DNA of 36,188 nucleotides from an uncultured Eubacteriales bacterium (GTDB lineage: Bacteria > Bacillota > Clostridia > Christensenellales > Aristaeellaceae), in the NCBI GenBank assembly GCA_902798105.1, contig CADBVG010000049.1, positions 25,177 to 61,364 on the forward strand, written 5' to 3'. This document shows, piece after piece, positions 1 through 8,810 of this stretch (position 1 is its first letter; every line of letters starts with the position of its first letter). The notes below the pieces were generated by a model. It saw nothing but the letters and a program-made list of their open reading frames with translations, did no database searches and was not told the origin of the DNA. The translations under genes and the position numbers were made by a program.

Positions 1-19
1 CAAATCCCGTAGGGATTTG
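1..19. repeat. Short perfect hairpin
   Basis: CAAATCCC (1-8) and GGGATTTG (12-19) pair perfectly around a 3-nt loop. Its context is cut off by the window edge, so its role cannot be told. Confidence 0.5.
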
Positions 20-25
20 CTCCAC

Positions 26-60
26 CACTAGTCACTAGCCACTAACCACTAATCACTCAA
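26..60. repeat. Five-unit heptamer tandem repeat (CACTARN)
   Basis: Five consecutive 7-bp units are visible: CACTAGT, CACTAGC, CACTAAC, CACTAAT, CACTCAA. It is non-coding and lies beyond the end of the spoIID-like gene, next to a palindrome. A second heptamer array of different sequence lies at 13167-13201. Confidence 0.75.
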
Positions 61-97
61 TTCTGATTTATCGAGCACAGCTCGATAAATCAGAATT
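59..97. repeat. REP-like palindrome, 18-bp perfect stem
   Basis: Positions 59-76 and 80-97 are perfectly complementary around a 3-nt loop (ACA). The core TATCGAGC/GCTCGATA recurs in the hairpin at 14271-14292 just after hisC. The 14-nt arms of the two hairpins match at 12 positions, which suggests a small family of palindromic intergenic repeats rather than a one-off terminator. Confidence 0.75.
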
Positions 98-105
98 TAT
101 CAATG

Positions 106-139
106 AAAACGGGGGTCGGCATTCCTGCCGCCCCCTGCG
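106..139 (-). terminator. Intrinsic terminator of the spoIID-like gene
   Basis: GGGGG (111-115) pairs with CCCCC (131-135) and CGGCA (117-121) with TGCCG (126-130), with one bulged T and a 4-nt loop. Read on the minus strand, the stem starts a few bases after the stop codon and is followed by GTTTTCATT. A U-run also follows on the plus strand (TGCGTTTT), so it may work in both directions. Confidence 0.75.
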
Positions 140-142
140 TTT

Positions 143-1129
143 TTACCACAACTCCACGATCCCCACGCTGGGGAAGTACTTTTGCAATATCTGCGGGGCA
201 GTGCGTCCCTCCTCAGCCATTTGATACGCGCCCCACTGGGACAGTCCCACGCCATGGCCGAAGCCCCGACCCTGGAAGGTGACCTGGTTTCCCTCAACCT
301 TTACGCTGTCGATCAGCGTGCTCTTCAGGCGATTCGCGCCGATCTGGATTCGGAACGACGGCGCGGACACGGCCTTACCGTTGACCAGTATCGCCTTCAC
401 CCGGCCCGATTCCCCCTTCTCGCCCAATTCGACAGTCTTTACCCCTTCCACACGGGTCCCCGCATCGGCGCAGGCCTTCGCAACCTGGTCAAGGGTAAAG
501 GTCGCCGTCCAGGCTTTCGCGCTTGCAGGAGCCTTTTCCGACTCCTCGGAGGCCGTGGGTTTCAGGTATTCCGGGTCCCCACCCTTGTATTCCAACGCCA
601 CGGAGGGCAGTTCGGTCATGCCGCCGGAGTGGGCATGGAACCATGCGTTGGGAAATTCCCCCTGCCAGGACAGCGCCATGCCCCGTGTCTCGTCCACGGC
701 CTGGCGCACCCGGTCGTTGATGCTCTGGGGCGCGTAGGCCTGGGCCTCGGCCACATCGGTGGAGATGTCCGCGCCGGGGTACTTCGAAGTCTTGTCTTCA
801 CAGAATTTCAGCACGAAGGTCCGCGCGAGTATGGCCTGGGCTTTCAGCGCCTCCACGGGCCAGTCGTTTTTCATCTCCCCGGCCACGACCCCCATCACAT
901 AGTTCTCGATATCCATGTCTTCATTTTTATCCTTAGACACATCGTGGACGGTCAGCACCGGCACGCCGTTTTTCCCGATGGACAGCTTTTCCGGCAGCCT
1001 GGGCAGGTTTGCCCTGGAATCGCTCAGCCGCCAGTTCACCGACGGGTCGCGGTTCTGCATACAGCCGGTCATTGCCAGCATCATGACCGCCAGCGCCAGC
1101 GCAACCGACAGCTTCTTCTTCATATTCAT
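143..1129 (-). CDS. spoIID: SpoIID/LytB-domain lipoprotein (stage II sporulation protein D-like)
   Basis: SpoIID is a lytic transglycosylase that cuts denuded peptidoglycan during engulfment in endospore formers. The 328-residue product shows the family hallmarks IENYVMGVVAGEM and WPVEALKAQAILARTF in the first half and GFGHGVGLSQWGAYQMA near the C-terminus. The N-terminus has two to three lysines, a hydrophobic stretch and a Cys in AMTGC, so it is probably a lipoprotein. The start at 1129 (MNMKKK) is chosen because GAGGTGG lies 9 nt upstream; an ATG at 1123 is the alternative. An intrinsic terminator follows. It could also be a spoIID paralogue with a general cell-wall role, since no other sporulation gene adjoins it. 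Confidence 0.88.
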   Translation of the reverse strand: MNMKKKLSVALALAVMMLAMTGCMQNRDPSVNWRLSDSRANLPRLPEKLSIGKNGVPVLTVHDVSKDKNEDMDIENYVMGVVAGEMKNDWPVEALKAQAILARTFVLKFCEDKTSKYPGADISTDVAEAQAYAPQSINDRVRQAVDETRGMALSWQGEFPNAWFHAHSGGMTELPSVALEYKGGDPEYLKPTASEESEKAPASAKAWTATFTLDQVAKACADAGTRVEGVKTVELGEKGESGRVKAILVNGKAVSAPSFRIQIGANRLKSTLIDSVKVEGNQVTFQGRGFGHGVGLSQWGAYQMAEEGRTAPQILQKYFPSVGIVELW

Positions 1130-1202
1130 ATCAAAACACCACCTCGCCATTATTATGCAGCTTTCGGGGCGCGGTATGCGTCGGGAAATACGCCCCGCGC
1201 AG

Positions 1203-1231
1203 TTGCGTATTGTTACGTTTTCATGTATAAT
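1203..1231 (+). promoter_or_regulatory. Promoter of the acetate kinase gene
   Basis: TTGCGT (1203-1208), a 17-bp spacer and TATAAT (1226-1231) form a good sigma-A-type promoter. The predicted leader is about 30 nt and contains GGAGGA at 1254-1259 ahead of the ATG at 1270. Confidence 0.75.
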
Positions 1232-1269
1232 CATATCAATGCAATCCGCATCGGAGGAGATGAAGCGAT

Positions 1270-2442
1270 ATGAAGATCCTGATATGCAACGCCGGCAGCA
1301 CCTCGCTGAAATTCAAGCTGTGGAACATGCCGGCCCTCAACATCCTGGCCGAAGGCAGGGTGGAGCGCGTGGGTTCCACGGACGCGGTCTTCCATTACCT
1401 GAACGGCGGGTTTGCCATCAGGCAGTCCAGCCTGTCCATCCCCGATTACACCGCAGGCATACGAATGTTCCTGGACGCGCTGTCGGCCCCGGAGGGCGGC
1501 GCGGTGGCGTCTTTGTCTGAAATCGACGCCGTGGGCTTCAAGACGGTGTTGGCCAAGGGCTTCTACGGCGTGCACGAGCTGACAGAGGAAGTCAAAGAGG
1601 GTATGAGGGCTTATTTCACCGTGGCCCCTGCCCATAACGGCCCCTACCTGGAGGCCATCGCCGTGTTTGAGAAGCTGCTGCCAGATGTCCCGAGGGTTGG
1701 CGTGTTCGAGACCGCCTTTCATCGCACGATCCCCATGGCCCGGCGCGTCTTCCCGGTACCCTACGAATGGTACGAGAAATATGGCGTGATGCGCATGGGC
1801 TACCACGGCGCGAGCCACGGCTTCATCGCCCAAAAGCTGGCTGGTCGGCGGCGGGTGATCTCCTGCCACCTGGGGGGCAGCGCGTCGATATGCGCGATAC
1901 TGGATGGCAAGAGCGTGGACAACAGCTTCGGCTTCTCGCTGCAGATGGGCATTCCCCACGCCAGCCGCACCGGCGACGTGGATGCCTACCTGGTGCCCTT
2001 CCTGATGGAGCAGGGGCTGACGATTAAGGAAATCTATGACGGGTTTGGAAAAAACGGCGGCTTGAAGGGCATCTCCGGCACCAGTGGCGACATCCGGGAC
2101 ATCGATGCCGCCATCAGGGCCGGCAGCGAGCGTGCAAAGCTGGCCCTTGACATACTGGCCACCCACATCATTCGCTATGTGGGTGCCTACGCCATGGAGC
2201 TGGGCGGCGTGGACGCCATCGCCTTCACCGGCGGCATCGGCGAAAACTACGCGCCCCTGCGCCGCACCGTCCTCGAGGCCATGGGCTTCATGGGCATGGT
2301 GATCGACGATAAAGCCAACGCGCACGGCACCGGCGAGCGGCTGATTTCCGCGCCGAAATCCGCCATCGAGGCCCACGTGATCCCCGCCAACGAGGAACTG
2401 ATGGTGGTGCGTTCCACATATGCTCTCATTAATTCCAAATAA
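1270..2442 (+). CDS. ackA: Acetate kinase (acetate/propionate kinase family)
   Basis: Acetate kinase converts acetyl phosphate and ADP to acetate and ATP, the last step of fermentative acetate formation in the cytosol. The 390-residue protein is the usual length. It has the ASKHA phosphate motif NAGSTSLKFK at residues 7-16, RMGYHGASHGFI in mid-protein, SRTGDVD (the conserved Arg-Ser/Thr-Gly-Asp region) and AFTGGIGEN near the C-terminus. The start is set by GGAGGA 10 nt upstream. It appears to be a single-gene unit with its own promoter; pta is not adjacent, which is less usual. The PHASRTGD stretch differs from the textbook MGTRSGD, so a divergent member or a propionate kinase is possible. 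Confidence 0.88.
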   Translation: MKILICNAGSTSLKFKLWNMPALNILAEGRVERVGSTDAVFHYLNGGFAIRQSSLSIPDYTAGIRMFLDALSAPEGGAVASLSEIDAVGFKTVLAKGFYGVHELTEEVKEGMRAYFTVAPAHNGPYLEAIAVFEKLLPDVPRVGVFETAFHRTIPMARRVFPVPYEWYEKYGVMRMGYHGASHGFIAQKLAGRRRVISCHLGGSASICAILDGKSVDNSFGFSLQMGIPHASRTGDVDAYLVPFLMEQGLTIKEIYDGFGKNGGLKGISGTSGDIRDIDAAIRAGSERAKLALDILATHIIRYVGAYAMELGGVDAIAFTGGIGENYAPLRRTVLEAMGFMGMVIDDKANAHGTGERLISAPKSAIEAHVIPANEELMVVRSTYALINSK

Positions 2443-2474
2443 ATTTGAAAAATGTGCTGTAAACTATAGATTTT

Positions 2475-2505
2475 TTGGCGAAGATGTTGTATACTATATT
2501 ATGAT
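2475..2505 (+). promoter_or_regulatory. Candidate promoter region of the glg operon
   Basis: The 118-bp gap upstream of glgC is AT-rich with several overlapping -10-like hexamers (TATACT at 2490, TATGAT at 2500). TTGGCG at 2475-2480 with a 19-bp spacer to TATGAT is the best pair I see, but the spacing is long. Weak support. Confidence 0.35.
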
Positions 2506-2560
2506 TTGGTAACGGGGTTAAATCAAACCCCTGCCACAACATTATGAAAGTAGGGATAGC

Positions 2561-3757
<1,197 letters not shown>

Positions 3758-3758
3758 T

Positions 3759-4895
3759 ATGAACGATGTCATGGGCATTGTCTACACTTCAAAGGACGAC
3801 CTCACGCTGCGCGAGCTGACCAGCCAGCGCGCGGTGGCCGCGATTCCCGTGGCCGGCCGCTATCGCATCATCGACTTCACCCTCTCCAGCCTGGTGAATT
3901 CGAACATCCACAACGTGGGCATCATCGCCCAGAAGAACTATCACTCACTGATGGACCACCTGGGCTCCGGCAAGGATTGGGACCTGCACACCCGCAACAA
4001 CGGCCTGTTCATACTGCCCCCCTTCCTGACCCGTGAAAACGGCGGCGAATACAGCGGCGTGCTGGACGCGCTGAAGGCCAACTTTGACTACCTGCGCCGC
4101 TCCCGCCAGGAGTTCGTGATCCTGACCAACAGCGATTACATCATGAACACCAGCTTCGAGCCGATGATCCAGCAGCACATCAAATCCGGCGCGGACATCA
4201 CCCTGATGTACAAGAAGGCCACCCCCGAGATCACCGAGTTCACCTCCTCCTCGAAGAACAACCACTGCTATCTGGGCATCGGCGAGGGCGGCATCATCAA
4301 CGACATCGAGATCAACCCCAACGCGGCCAGCTATGACAACCTGTACCTGAACGTGATGCTGGTCAAGCGCACGATGCTGATGTACATGGTGGATCAGGTC
4401 ATCTCCCACGGCAGCCACGATTTCTACGCCGACATGCTGCGCCCCTACATCAAGTCCGGCGCGCTGAAGATCATGGGCTATGAGGAAAAGGGCTACTACC
4501 GCCGCATAGAAACCATCCGCGGCTACTTCAACTTCAACATGGACCTGCTCAAGCCCGGCGTGCGCAAGGAGCTGTTTGGCACGAACCCGGTCTACACCAA
4601 GACCCGCGACTCCGTGCCCACCATCTACCGCGCCAACGCGAAGATCAGGAACTCCCTGATCGCCGACGGCTGCGTAATCGACGGCGAGGTGGAAAACTGC
4701 GTGCTGTTCCGCGGCGTCACCGTGGCCAAGGGCGCGAAGCTGAAGAACTGCGTGATCATGCAGGACGGCTACATCGAGGAGGACGTGGAGCTTGAGAACG
4801 TCATCTTCGACAAGGCGGTCACCATCCGCAGCCACAGCCGCTTGGTTGGCCCGGGCCAGTACCCGATCGTCATCGGCAAGAACATCACGCTGTAA
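3759..4895 (+). CDS. glgD: GlgD, regulatory subunit of ADP-glucose pyrophosphorylase
   Basis: GlgD pairs with GlgC in Firmicutes and modulates it; the subunit is usually catalytically poor. Here the N-terminus (MNDVMGIVYTSKDD) lacks the GGxGxRL nucleotide loop present in the neighbouring GlgC, while VAGRYRIIDFTLSSLVNSNI and the C-terminal beta-helix remain. Length is 378 residues, as expected. The ATG at 3759 is chosen because AAAGGAGGG ends about 8 nt upstream; a longer reading from 3729 would run into the end of glgC. A strong hairpin lies between this gene and glgA. Confidence 0.95.
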   Translation: MNDVMGIVYTSKDDLTLRELTSQRAVAAIPVAGRYRIIDFTLSSLVNSNIHNVGIIAQKNYHSLMDHLGSGKDWDLHTRNNGLFILPPFLTRENGGEYSGVLDALKANFDYLRRSRQEFVILTNSDYIMNTSFEPMIQQHIKSGADITLMYKKATPEITEFTSSSKNNHCYLGIGEGGIINDIEINPNAASYDNLYLNVMLVKRTMLMYMVDQVISHGSHDFYADMLRPYIKSGALKIMGYEEKGYYRRIETIRGYFNFNMDLLKPGVRKELFGTNPVYTKTRDSVPTIYRANAKIRNSLIADGCVIDGEVENCVLFRGVTVAKGAKLKNCVIMQDGYIEEDVELENVIFDKAVTIRSHSRLVGPGQYPIVIGKNITL

Positions 4896-4902
4896 GGGGC
4901 GT

Positions 4903-4930
4903 CTTCCGGGGGCGACAACGCCCCCGGAAG
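4903..4930. other. Intercistronic hairpin between glgD and glgA
   Basis: CTTCCGGGGGCG (4903-4914) and CGCCCCCGGAAG (4919-4930) make a perfect 12-bp stem with a 4-nt loop directly after the glgD stop. No T-run follows, so it is more likely an mRNA processing or stability element than a full terminator. Confidence 0.7.
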
Positions 4931-4997
4931 AAACCCCCGCGGTATAACCCGTTTCAAACCCGGAAACAATCATTCCTATATAGGAGGAAACAGAGCC

Positions 4998-6680
4998 ATG
5001 AAAATTCTCTTCGCAACATCTGAATGCATGCCGTTTGTGAAGACCGGCGGCATCGCGGACGTGATGGGCGCGCTGCCCAGGGAAATCCTGAAGGCCGGCG
5101 AAGACGTCCGCGTCATCCTCCCGCTGTATAAGGCCATCGGCGCCGAGTGGCGTGAAAAGATGCAGCATATGCTGTATTTCTACATCAACCTCGGCTGGCG
5201 CAGGCAGTATGTGGGCATTGAAACGATGGTATACGGCGGCGTCACCTACTATTTTGTAGACAATGAGCAGTACTTTGGCCGTGACTACATCTACGGCATG
5301 GGCGGCGACGAGGGCGAGCGCTTCGCCTACTTCTGCCGCGCCGTGATGGAAGCCCTGCCAAAGATCGACTTCATCCCCGACGTGCTGCACTGCAATGACT
5401 GGCAGACCGGCCTGATTCCGGTGCTGCACAAGCTGCAATACAAGCACCTGGAGCTGTTTGAAAATATGCGGACGGTGTACACCATCCACAATTTGCAGTA
5501 CCAGGGCCTGTTCCCCATCGACACCATCGAGGATCTGCTGTACCTGGGCAACCTGGCCTACACCAGCGACGCCCTGGAATTCTACGGCATGTGCTCCTGC
5601 ATGAAGGGCGGCATCGTGTTCTCCGACGAGATCACCACCGTCAGTCCCACCTATTCCCAGGAAATTCAAACCGCCTACTACGGCGAGCGGCTGGACGGCC
5701 TGCTGCGCACCCGGGTGGACCACCTCTGCGGCATACTCAACGGCATCGATACCGAGGAATACGACCCCGAGAAGGACCCGCTGCTGGCCCAGAATTACAC
5801 CGCCGCCACCTACGACAAGAAGGTGGAAAACAAGCTGGCGCTCCAGCGCGAGCTGGGCCTGACCGTGGACGCCAACGTGCCGATGATCGCCATGATCACC
5901 CGCCTGTCCGGCCAGAAAGGGCTGGACCTGGTGGAGTGTGTGCTGCCGGAGATCATGAACACCGGCGCGCAGCTGGTAATCCTGGGCATGGGCGAGAGCC
6001 GCTACGTCGATCTGTTCAGCTGGGCCCAGTGGAAGTATCCCCTCCAGGTCTCGGCCAACTTCCAGATGAACAACACCCTGGCTCACAAGATCTACGCCTC
6101 GGCGGACCTGTTCCTGATGCCCTCGCTGTTCGAGCCCTGCGGCCTGAGCCAGCTGATCTCGCTGCGCTACGGCACGCTGCCCATCACCCGCGAGACCGGC
6201 GGCCTGCGGGACACCGTGCTGGCCTACAACGAGTACACCGGCGACGGCAACGGCTTCACCTTCCTGTACTACAACGCCCACGACATGCTCCACGTCATTG
6301 AGAACGCGGTGCGCATGTTCCACGAGCAGCGCGAGCTGTTCAACAGCCTGGCCATCCGGGCCATGAAGGGCCAGTACGGGTGGGACCAGTCCGCGAAGCA
6401 GTACATCGAGCTGTATGAAAAGGTAAATCCCGACGCGGCGAAGAAGCCCGCGTCCAAGAAGAAGGCCGCGCCGAAGGCCAAAGCCGATGAAGGCGATGAC
6501 AAGGCCACGGAAGCCGAGTCCAAGCCCGCGCCCCGCAAGCGCGCGACCAAGCCCAAGGCGGAAGACGCCGAGGCTCCGGCAAAGAAGCCGGCGACCCGCA
6601 AGAAGGCCGCCACCGCCACCGAGGACGCGCCGAAGAAGCCCCGCGCCCCCCGCAAGAAGAAGGCGGAGACCGTCGAATAA
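4998..6680 (+). CDS. glgA: Glycogen synthase (GT5) with a basic Lys/Ala/Pro tail
   Basis: GlgA transfers glucose from ADP-glucose to the growing alpha-1,4-glucan. The GT5 part (about residues 1-479) has the ADP-glucose motif KTGG at residues 16-19 (FVKTGGIADV) and the retaining-GT E-x7-E region in FEPCGLSQLISLRYG. GlgA proteins are normally about 475-490 residues. This one is 560 because about 81 residues (480-560) of low-complexity, strongly basic sequence follow, with 21 Lys and 5 Arg mixed with Ala, Pro, Glu and Thr (for example KKPASKKKAAPKAKA), like a histone H1 tail. The reading frame is unbroken into the tail, so it is not a visible frameshift. ATATAGGAGG precedes the ATG. Confidence 0.95.
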   Translation: MKILFATSECMPFVKTGGIADVMGALPREILKAGEDVRVILPLYKAIGAEWREKMQHMLYFYINLGWRRQYVGIETMVYGGVTYYFVDNEQYFGRDYIYGMGGDEGERFAYFCRAVMEALPKIDFIPDVLHCNDWQTGLIPVLHKLQYKHLELFENMRTVYTIHNLQYQGLFPIDTIEDLLYLGNLAYTSDALEFYGMCSCMKGGIVFSDEITTVSPTYSQEIQTAYYGERLDGLLRTRVDHLCGILNGIDTEEYDPEKDPLLAQNYTAATYDKKVENKLALQRELGLTVDANVPMIAMITRLSGQKGLDLVECVLPEIMNTGAQLVILGMGESRYVDLFSWAQWKYPLQVSANFQMNNTLAHKIYASADLFLMPSLFEPCGLSQLISLRYGTLPITRETGGLRDTVLAYNEYTGDGNGFTFLYYNAHDMLHVIENAVRMFHEQRELFNSLAIRAMKGQYGWDQSAKQYIELYEKVNPDAAKKPASKKKAAPKAKADEGDDKATEAESKPAPRKRATKPKAEDAEAPAKKPATRKKAATATEDAPKKPRAPRKKKAETVE

Positions 6681-6703
6681 TCCCGGGCATACTGGAATCC
6701 AAT

Positions 6704-6746
6704 CGGAATAACCGATGTCAATCGGCATCGGTTATTCCGTTATAAT
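6704..6746 (+). promoter_or_regulatory. 14-bp perfect hairpin fused to a TATAAT box
   Basis: CGGAATAACCGATG (6704-6717) and CATCGGTTATTCCG (6726-6739) pair perfectly around an 8-nt loop. One base later TATAAT (6741-6746) gives a perfect -10, though no good -35 is seen. The stem may end glgA transcription, may be an operator for the AAA+ ATPase promoter, or both. There is no clean U-run. Start of transcription from this -10 would leave a leader of only about 14 nt with AGGAGCAGGA. Confidence 0.55.
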
Positions 6747-6766
6747 CAGCCAATAGGAGCAGGAAC

Positions 6767-7981
6767 ATGGATAATCGCGATGAGATCATACAAACCCAAA
6801 TGGATCTGATCAGCACGCTGGTCAACAACAACCTGAGGAGCATGGCCGACGATTTCTGGGGCACGCCAGCCCCCAAGTCCCCCACCCCGAAATCGCCCGA
6901 AGCGCCCGTAGAAGGGCCGAAGACGCCGGGCAAGGCCCCGACCCCCACTGCCGAAGCCAAGCCTGTCGAGGCCCAGCAGGCCGCTGAGGAGGAGACCCCG
7001 CCGGAGGATATCGAGGACCTGAAAAAGGAGCTCAACGAGCTGATCGGCCTGAGGGGCGTCAAGCGGGAGGTCAACAACCTGATCAACACCGTCACCATCT
7101 ACAAGCTGCGCCGGGAGCACGGTCTCAAGACCGTGGACATGTCGTTGCACATGGTTTTTTCGGGCAATCCCGGCACTGGCAAGACGATGATCGCGCGGCT
7201 GATGTCCCGCATATACAAGAGCCTGGGTATGCTGAAGAAGGGCCACCTGGTGGAGGTGGACCGCTCGGGCCTGGTGGCGGGCTACGTGGGCCAGACGGCC
7301 ACCAAGACGAGCGCCGTGATCGAGAAGGCCCTGGGCGGCGTGCTGTTCATCGACGAAGCTTACGCCCTGAACAGCAAGACTGAGAACGACTTCGGCCAGG
7401 AGGCCATCGACACGCTGCTGAAGGCCATGGAGGATCATCGCGAGGACCTGGTGGTCATCGTCGCCGGCTACGACGGCCTGATGGACCAGTTCATCCACTC
7501 CAACCCCGGCCTGGAATCCCGCTTCAACCGCTATATGCACTTCGACGACTACACCATCGATGAGATGATGGGCATACTGGACCTCCAGCTGAAGAAGGGC
7601 CAGTATAAGCTGACCGAGCAGGCCCGCAAGGACGTGGCCGATTACATCACCGCTGCCAACACCAGCTCCATCTCCTTCGGCAACGGGCGCGGCGTGCGAA
7701 ACATATTCGAGCGGCTGCTGGTGGCCCAGGCCAACCGGCTGGCCCAGGCGGAAAACGTAACCAAGGACGACCTGATGACCATCACCGAGGCCGACGTAGC
7801 CGCTGCCCGTGGCACCGACGAGAAGATACTGGCCGCCGAGAAGGCCCAGCAGGAACTGATCCAGTCCGCCGAGGACACGCTGGCCGAGCTGCAAAGGCTG
7901 GCAAAGGACGTTCCGGTGAAGCCGGACACGTTAAAGATCGACAGCCCCGAGGAGCCGGACGCGCCGGAGGAAGAGGCATAG
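6767..7981 (+). CDS. CbbX/SpoVK-type AAA+ ATPase
   Basis: This 404-residue protein is a AAA+ ATPase of the CbxX/CfqX family, which includes SpoVK, the RuBisCO activase CbbX and ESX EccA proteins: hexameric remodelling motors of the cytosol. Residues about 30-75 are Pro/Ala/Glu-rich and low complexity. Then come the conserved LIGLRGVKREV entry, Walker A GNPGTGKT, the pore-region GYVGQTATKT, Walker B GVLFIDEAYAL and the arginine-finger region NPGLESRFNRY. The last about 60 residues are predicted helical and acidic. Its client is unknown; it follows the glg operon by 86 bp but has its own possible promoter. AGGAGCAGGA precedes the ATG. Confidence 0.9.
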   Translation: MDNRDEIIQTQMDLISTLVNNNLRSMADDFWGTPAPKSPTPKSPEAPVEGPKTPGKAPTPTAEAKPVEAQQAAEEETPPEDIEDLKKELNELIGLRGVKREVNNLINTVTIYKLRREHGLKTVDMSLHMVFSGNPGTGKTMIARLMSRIYKSLGMLKKGHLVEVDRSGLVAGYVGQTATKTSAVIEKALGGVLFIDEAYALNSKTENDFGQEAIDTLLKAMEDHREDLVVIVAGYDGLMDQFIHSNPGLESRFNRYMHFDDYTIDEMMGILDLQLKKGQYKLTEQARKDVADYITAANTSSISFGNGRGVRNIFERLLVAQANRLAQAENVTKDDLMTITEADVAAARGTDEKILAAEKAQQELIQSAEDTLAELQRLAKDVPVKPDTLKIDSPEEPDAPEEEA

Positions 7982-8108
7982 CGTCCGAAGCGCGCCAATG
8001 TAGCGGCGACGCCCGCGCCGCCACAGTCCAAACCCATCCCCATCCGAGAACACTATGGCGGCGCAGGCGCTGCAAAATCCCCGTACCCGCCTTCAGGAGG
8101 TGTTTGCC

Positions 8109-8615
8109 ATGAAAAAAGCAGCCATCGCAGTCTTCGCGCTGTTGCTCGCGTTGTCGCTGTGCATCGGCGCGCTGGCCAGCACGGTGGTCGTCACCGGAGA
8201 CGCCAACGCCCGCAGCAACCCCAGCCTGAACGGCTACAAGCTGGGCGTGGTCACCCAGGGCTCCTGGCTGACCTATCGAAACGTCTATTCCGTGGACGAT
8301 CGCGGCGTCATGTGGTACGGCATTACCTTCGACGGCGAAGACGCATGGATCTCCTCCCGGTACAGCTATGTGCTCTACGATGATGAGGAAGACGAAACCT
8401 ATGACGACTACCCCGTTGTGTTCGTCCACCGGGATTCCCACGTTCGGGACTATCCCAGCCTGGACGGCGAATCCCTGACCGTCGCCCGCGCCGGAGCGGT
8501 ATTGCGCGCCGATGGCGAATCCCGCTGGGACAGCCGCGGCGTGGAGTGGTACTACGTGTGCTGCAACGGCTATTGGGGCTGGATATCGTCGCGGTATACG
8601 TCTGCGGCGGGGTGA
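8109..8615 (+). CDS. Exported protein with two bacterial SH3 domains
   Basis: This 168-residue protein starts with a signal peptide (MKKAAIAVFALLLALSLCIGALAS) and contains two SH3b-like modules, about residues 25-85 and 100-165. Each has the NARSNPSLNG or VRDYPSLDG entry motif and ends in a Trp-rich WISSRY strand. SH3b domains usually bind cell-wall peptides, so a wall-associated role is inferred; no enzymatic domain is present. The ATG at 8109 is preferred over an upstream in-frame ATG at 8055 because AGGAGG lies 8 nt before it and the signal peptide begins there. A strong terminator follows. Confidence 0.8.
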   Translation: MKKAAIAVFALLLALSLCIGALASTVVVTGDANARSNPSLNGYKLGVVTQGSWLTYRNVYSVDDRGVMWYGITFDGEDAWISSRYSYVLYDDEEDETYDDYPVVFVHRDSHVRDYPSLDGESLTVARAGAVLRADGESRWDSRGVEWYYVCCNGYWGWISSRYTSAAG

Positions 8616-8630
8616 TTATCCCAAGACGCC

Positions 8631-8675
8631 AGCCGCGGTCCCTTCCAAACGCTGGAAGGCCGCGGCTATTGTTTT
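8631..8675 (+). terminator. Intrinsic terminator after the SH3b gene
   Basis: AGCCGCGG (8631-8638) pairs with CCGCGGCT (8660-8667) and CCTTCCA with TGGAAGG inside it, with a 2-nt bulge, followed by ATTGTTTTATCC. Confidence 0.85.
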
Positions 8676-8720
8676 ATCCTTCTCCTTTGTAACTTTATTT
8701 CTACATTTATCCTTCAATCA

Positions 8721-8749
8721 TTGACAACCGTGCCCTGTGCCATTATGAT
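8721..8749 (+). promoter_or_regulatory. Near-consensus promoter of the stalked membrane protein gene
   Basis: TTGACA (8721-8726), 17-bp spacer, TATGAT (8744-8749). The predicted leader of about 55 nt carries GGAGG at 8797-8801 before the ATG at 8811. Confidence 0.85.
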
Positions 8750-8810
8750 ATAAGTTAGCTATAAATGTGCTGTTTATACGATAATTGCAATGATTTGGAG
8801 GTTCTTGACT

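Noticed and set aside
6435..6680. Frameshift or fusion error as the source of the glgA tail
   Set aside because: The frame passes into the tail without a break, codon choice remains similar, and no separate start or ribosome site precedes the tail. An assembly artefact is still possible but not indicated.
3945..6728. Very long open frame antisense to glgD and glgA (over 900 codons)
   Set aside because: It mirrors two well-supported genes and is kept open by GC-rich codon bias on the other strand. Its Leu/Gly/Val/His-rich translation has no recognisable domain and it has no ribosome site.
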